From the NCBI GenBank assembly GCA_946479915.1, contig CAMLHR010000081.1, positions 1-6,262 of the forward strand: 6,262 bases of DNA, given 5' to 3'. Made by a program: the position numbers and the translations under genes. The notes under the pieces were generated by a model. That model searched no databases and had not been told where the DNA came from. It saw only the letters and a list, made by a program, of their open reading frames with translations. Origin of the DNA: an uncultured Lysobacter sp. (GTDB lineage: Bacteria; Pseudomonadota; Gammaproteobacteria; Xanthomonadales; Xanthomonadaceae). Positions 5,637 to 6,262 of this stretch are shown piece by piece (within the stretch, counting starts at the first letter, position 1; each line of letters opens with the position of its first letter).

Positions 5637-6262
5637 CTAGGGGGCGTGGTCGCGGAGGAAGGCGTCCAGGAGGGCCTGGTCCTCGGCGGGGAGGCTGGCG
5701 CGGTCGACCAGGTCCGGGCGGCGCAGCCAAGTCCGGCCCAGCGATTGCTGGCGGCGCCAGCGGGCGATCTCGGCGTGGTTGCCCGACAGCAGGACCGGCG
5801 GGACCGGCCCCAGGGCGTGCTCGACGGGCCGGGTGTAGTGCGGGCAGTCCAGCAGCCCGTCCTCGAAGCTGTCCTGGACGGCCGATTCCGCGTCGTTCAG
5901 GGCGCCGGGCTGGAGCCGGGCCACGGCGTCCACCAGCACCGCCGCGGCGGGTTCCCCGCCCGACAGCACGTAGTCGCCGATCGACAGTTCCTCGTCCACG
6001 GCGTGGTCGAGCAGGCGCTCGTCCACGCCCTCGTAGCGGCCGCAGAGCAGGACCAGGCGCTCGCGCCCGGCCAGGTCCCGGACCCGCGCCTGGTCGAGCC
6101 GGGCGCCCTGCGGGCTGAGGTAGATGACCCGCGCGGGCGCGGGGTCGGCCTCCCGGGCGGCGGCCAGGCAGGCCAGCAGCGGGTCGATCATCATCACCAT
6201 GCCGGGCCCGCCGCCGAACGGGCGGTCGTCCACCCGGCGGTAGTTGCCCTCGGCGAAATCGC
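5637..6262 (-). CDS. trmD: tRNA (guanine-N1-)-methyltransferase TrmD, C-terminal part
   Basis: This enzyme methylates N1 of guanosine 37, next to the anticodon, using S-adenosylmethionine, and so prevents +1 frameshifting. The frame is open to the right edge; about 208 residues are visible of roughly 250, and only the N-terminus is missing. The visible part opens with [16 protein letters not shown]. The SPOUT trefoil knot that binds SAM follows: [18 protein letters not shown] (6015-6044) and [13 protein letters not shown]. Next come [17 protein letters not shown], which holds the conserved catalytic Asp (codon 5871-5873), and [32 protein letters not shown] of the C-terminal tRNA-binding domain. 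No key motif is missing. The GTG at 6233 is an internal Val codon, not the start, because conserved TrmD sequence continues upstream of it. The gene is followed by rplS, as in most proteobacteria. Confidence 0.98.
   Translation of the reverse strand, partial: DFAEGNYRRVDDRPFGGGPGMVMMIDPLLACLAAAREADPAPARVIYLSPQGARLDQARVRDLAGRERLVLLCGRYEGVDERLLDHAVDEELSIGDYVLSGGEPAAAVLVDAVARLQPGALNDAESAVQDSFEDGLLDCPHYTRPVEHALGPVPPVLLSGNHAEIARWRRQQSLGRTWLRRPDLVDRASLPAEDQALLDAFLRDHAP

Noticed and set aside
6231..6233. GTG as a start for a short TrmD
   Set aside because: Conserved TrmD sequence (NYRR before [12 protein letters not shown]) continues upstream to the window edge, so this GTG is an internal valine codon.
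1..6262. tRNA genes, CRISPR arrays, insertion sequences, defence or biosynthetic systems
   Set aside because: Apart from the two REP-like cores I see no spaced repeat array, transposase, integrase, tRNA-like fold or unfamiliar multi-gene cluster. All genes but the hydrolase are recognisable.

Overview
The window is a G+C-rich (roughly 70% by eye) stretch of bacterial chromosome. It most resembles a gammaproteobacterium of the Xanthomonadaceae/Lysobacteraceae type (Lysobacter, Luteimonas, Xanthomonas relatives). Supporting signs are clear gammaproteobacterial versions of MutS, TrmD, L19 and Hsp15, a secreted subtilase of the kind common in that family, probable leaderless transcription of mutS, and GTGG-headed REP-like palindromes. 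The genus is inference; no search was run.

Layout. From the left edge to 648, on the minus strand, lies the N-terminal part of a secreted S8 (subtilisin-type) protease preproprotein. A 308-bp divergent promoter region (649-956) follows, with several small repeats and palindromes. mutS runs rightward from 957 to 3554. It converges on a minus-strand block that reads, from right to left, trmD (cut by the right edge), rplS, a hairpin terminator, a secreted or lipid-anchored alpha/beta hydrolase of unknown substrate, and hslR (Hsp15, S4 RNA-binding domain). The hydrolase and hslR overlap by 11 bp and are probably translationally coupled. The mutS and hslR stops are about 50 bp apart, and that gap is filled by a REP-like element.

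How the genes fit together. trmD and rplS are the end of the widespread rpsP-rimM-trmD-rplS ribosome/tRNA-modification operon. hslR also serves the ribosome, through rescue of stalled 50S subunits. mutS is an independent DNA-repair gene. The protease and the hydrolase are envelope or secreted hydrolases.

Most of the window is ordinary core genome, and I see no new defence or mobile system. The best second-look item is a pair of near-identical REP-like palindromes about 650 bp apart in inverted orientation. One lies between the convergent gene ends. The other lies in frame inside the hydrolase gene, where it encodes part of an Ala-rich interdomain linker. Lesser items are an 11-bp-period direct repeat upstream of the protease, an SD hairpin at hslR, and a hydrolase start placed 17 nt after a terminator.
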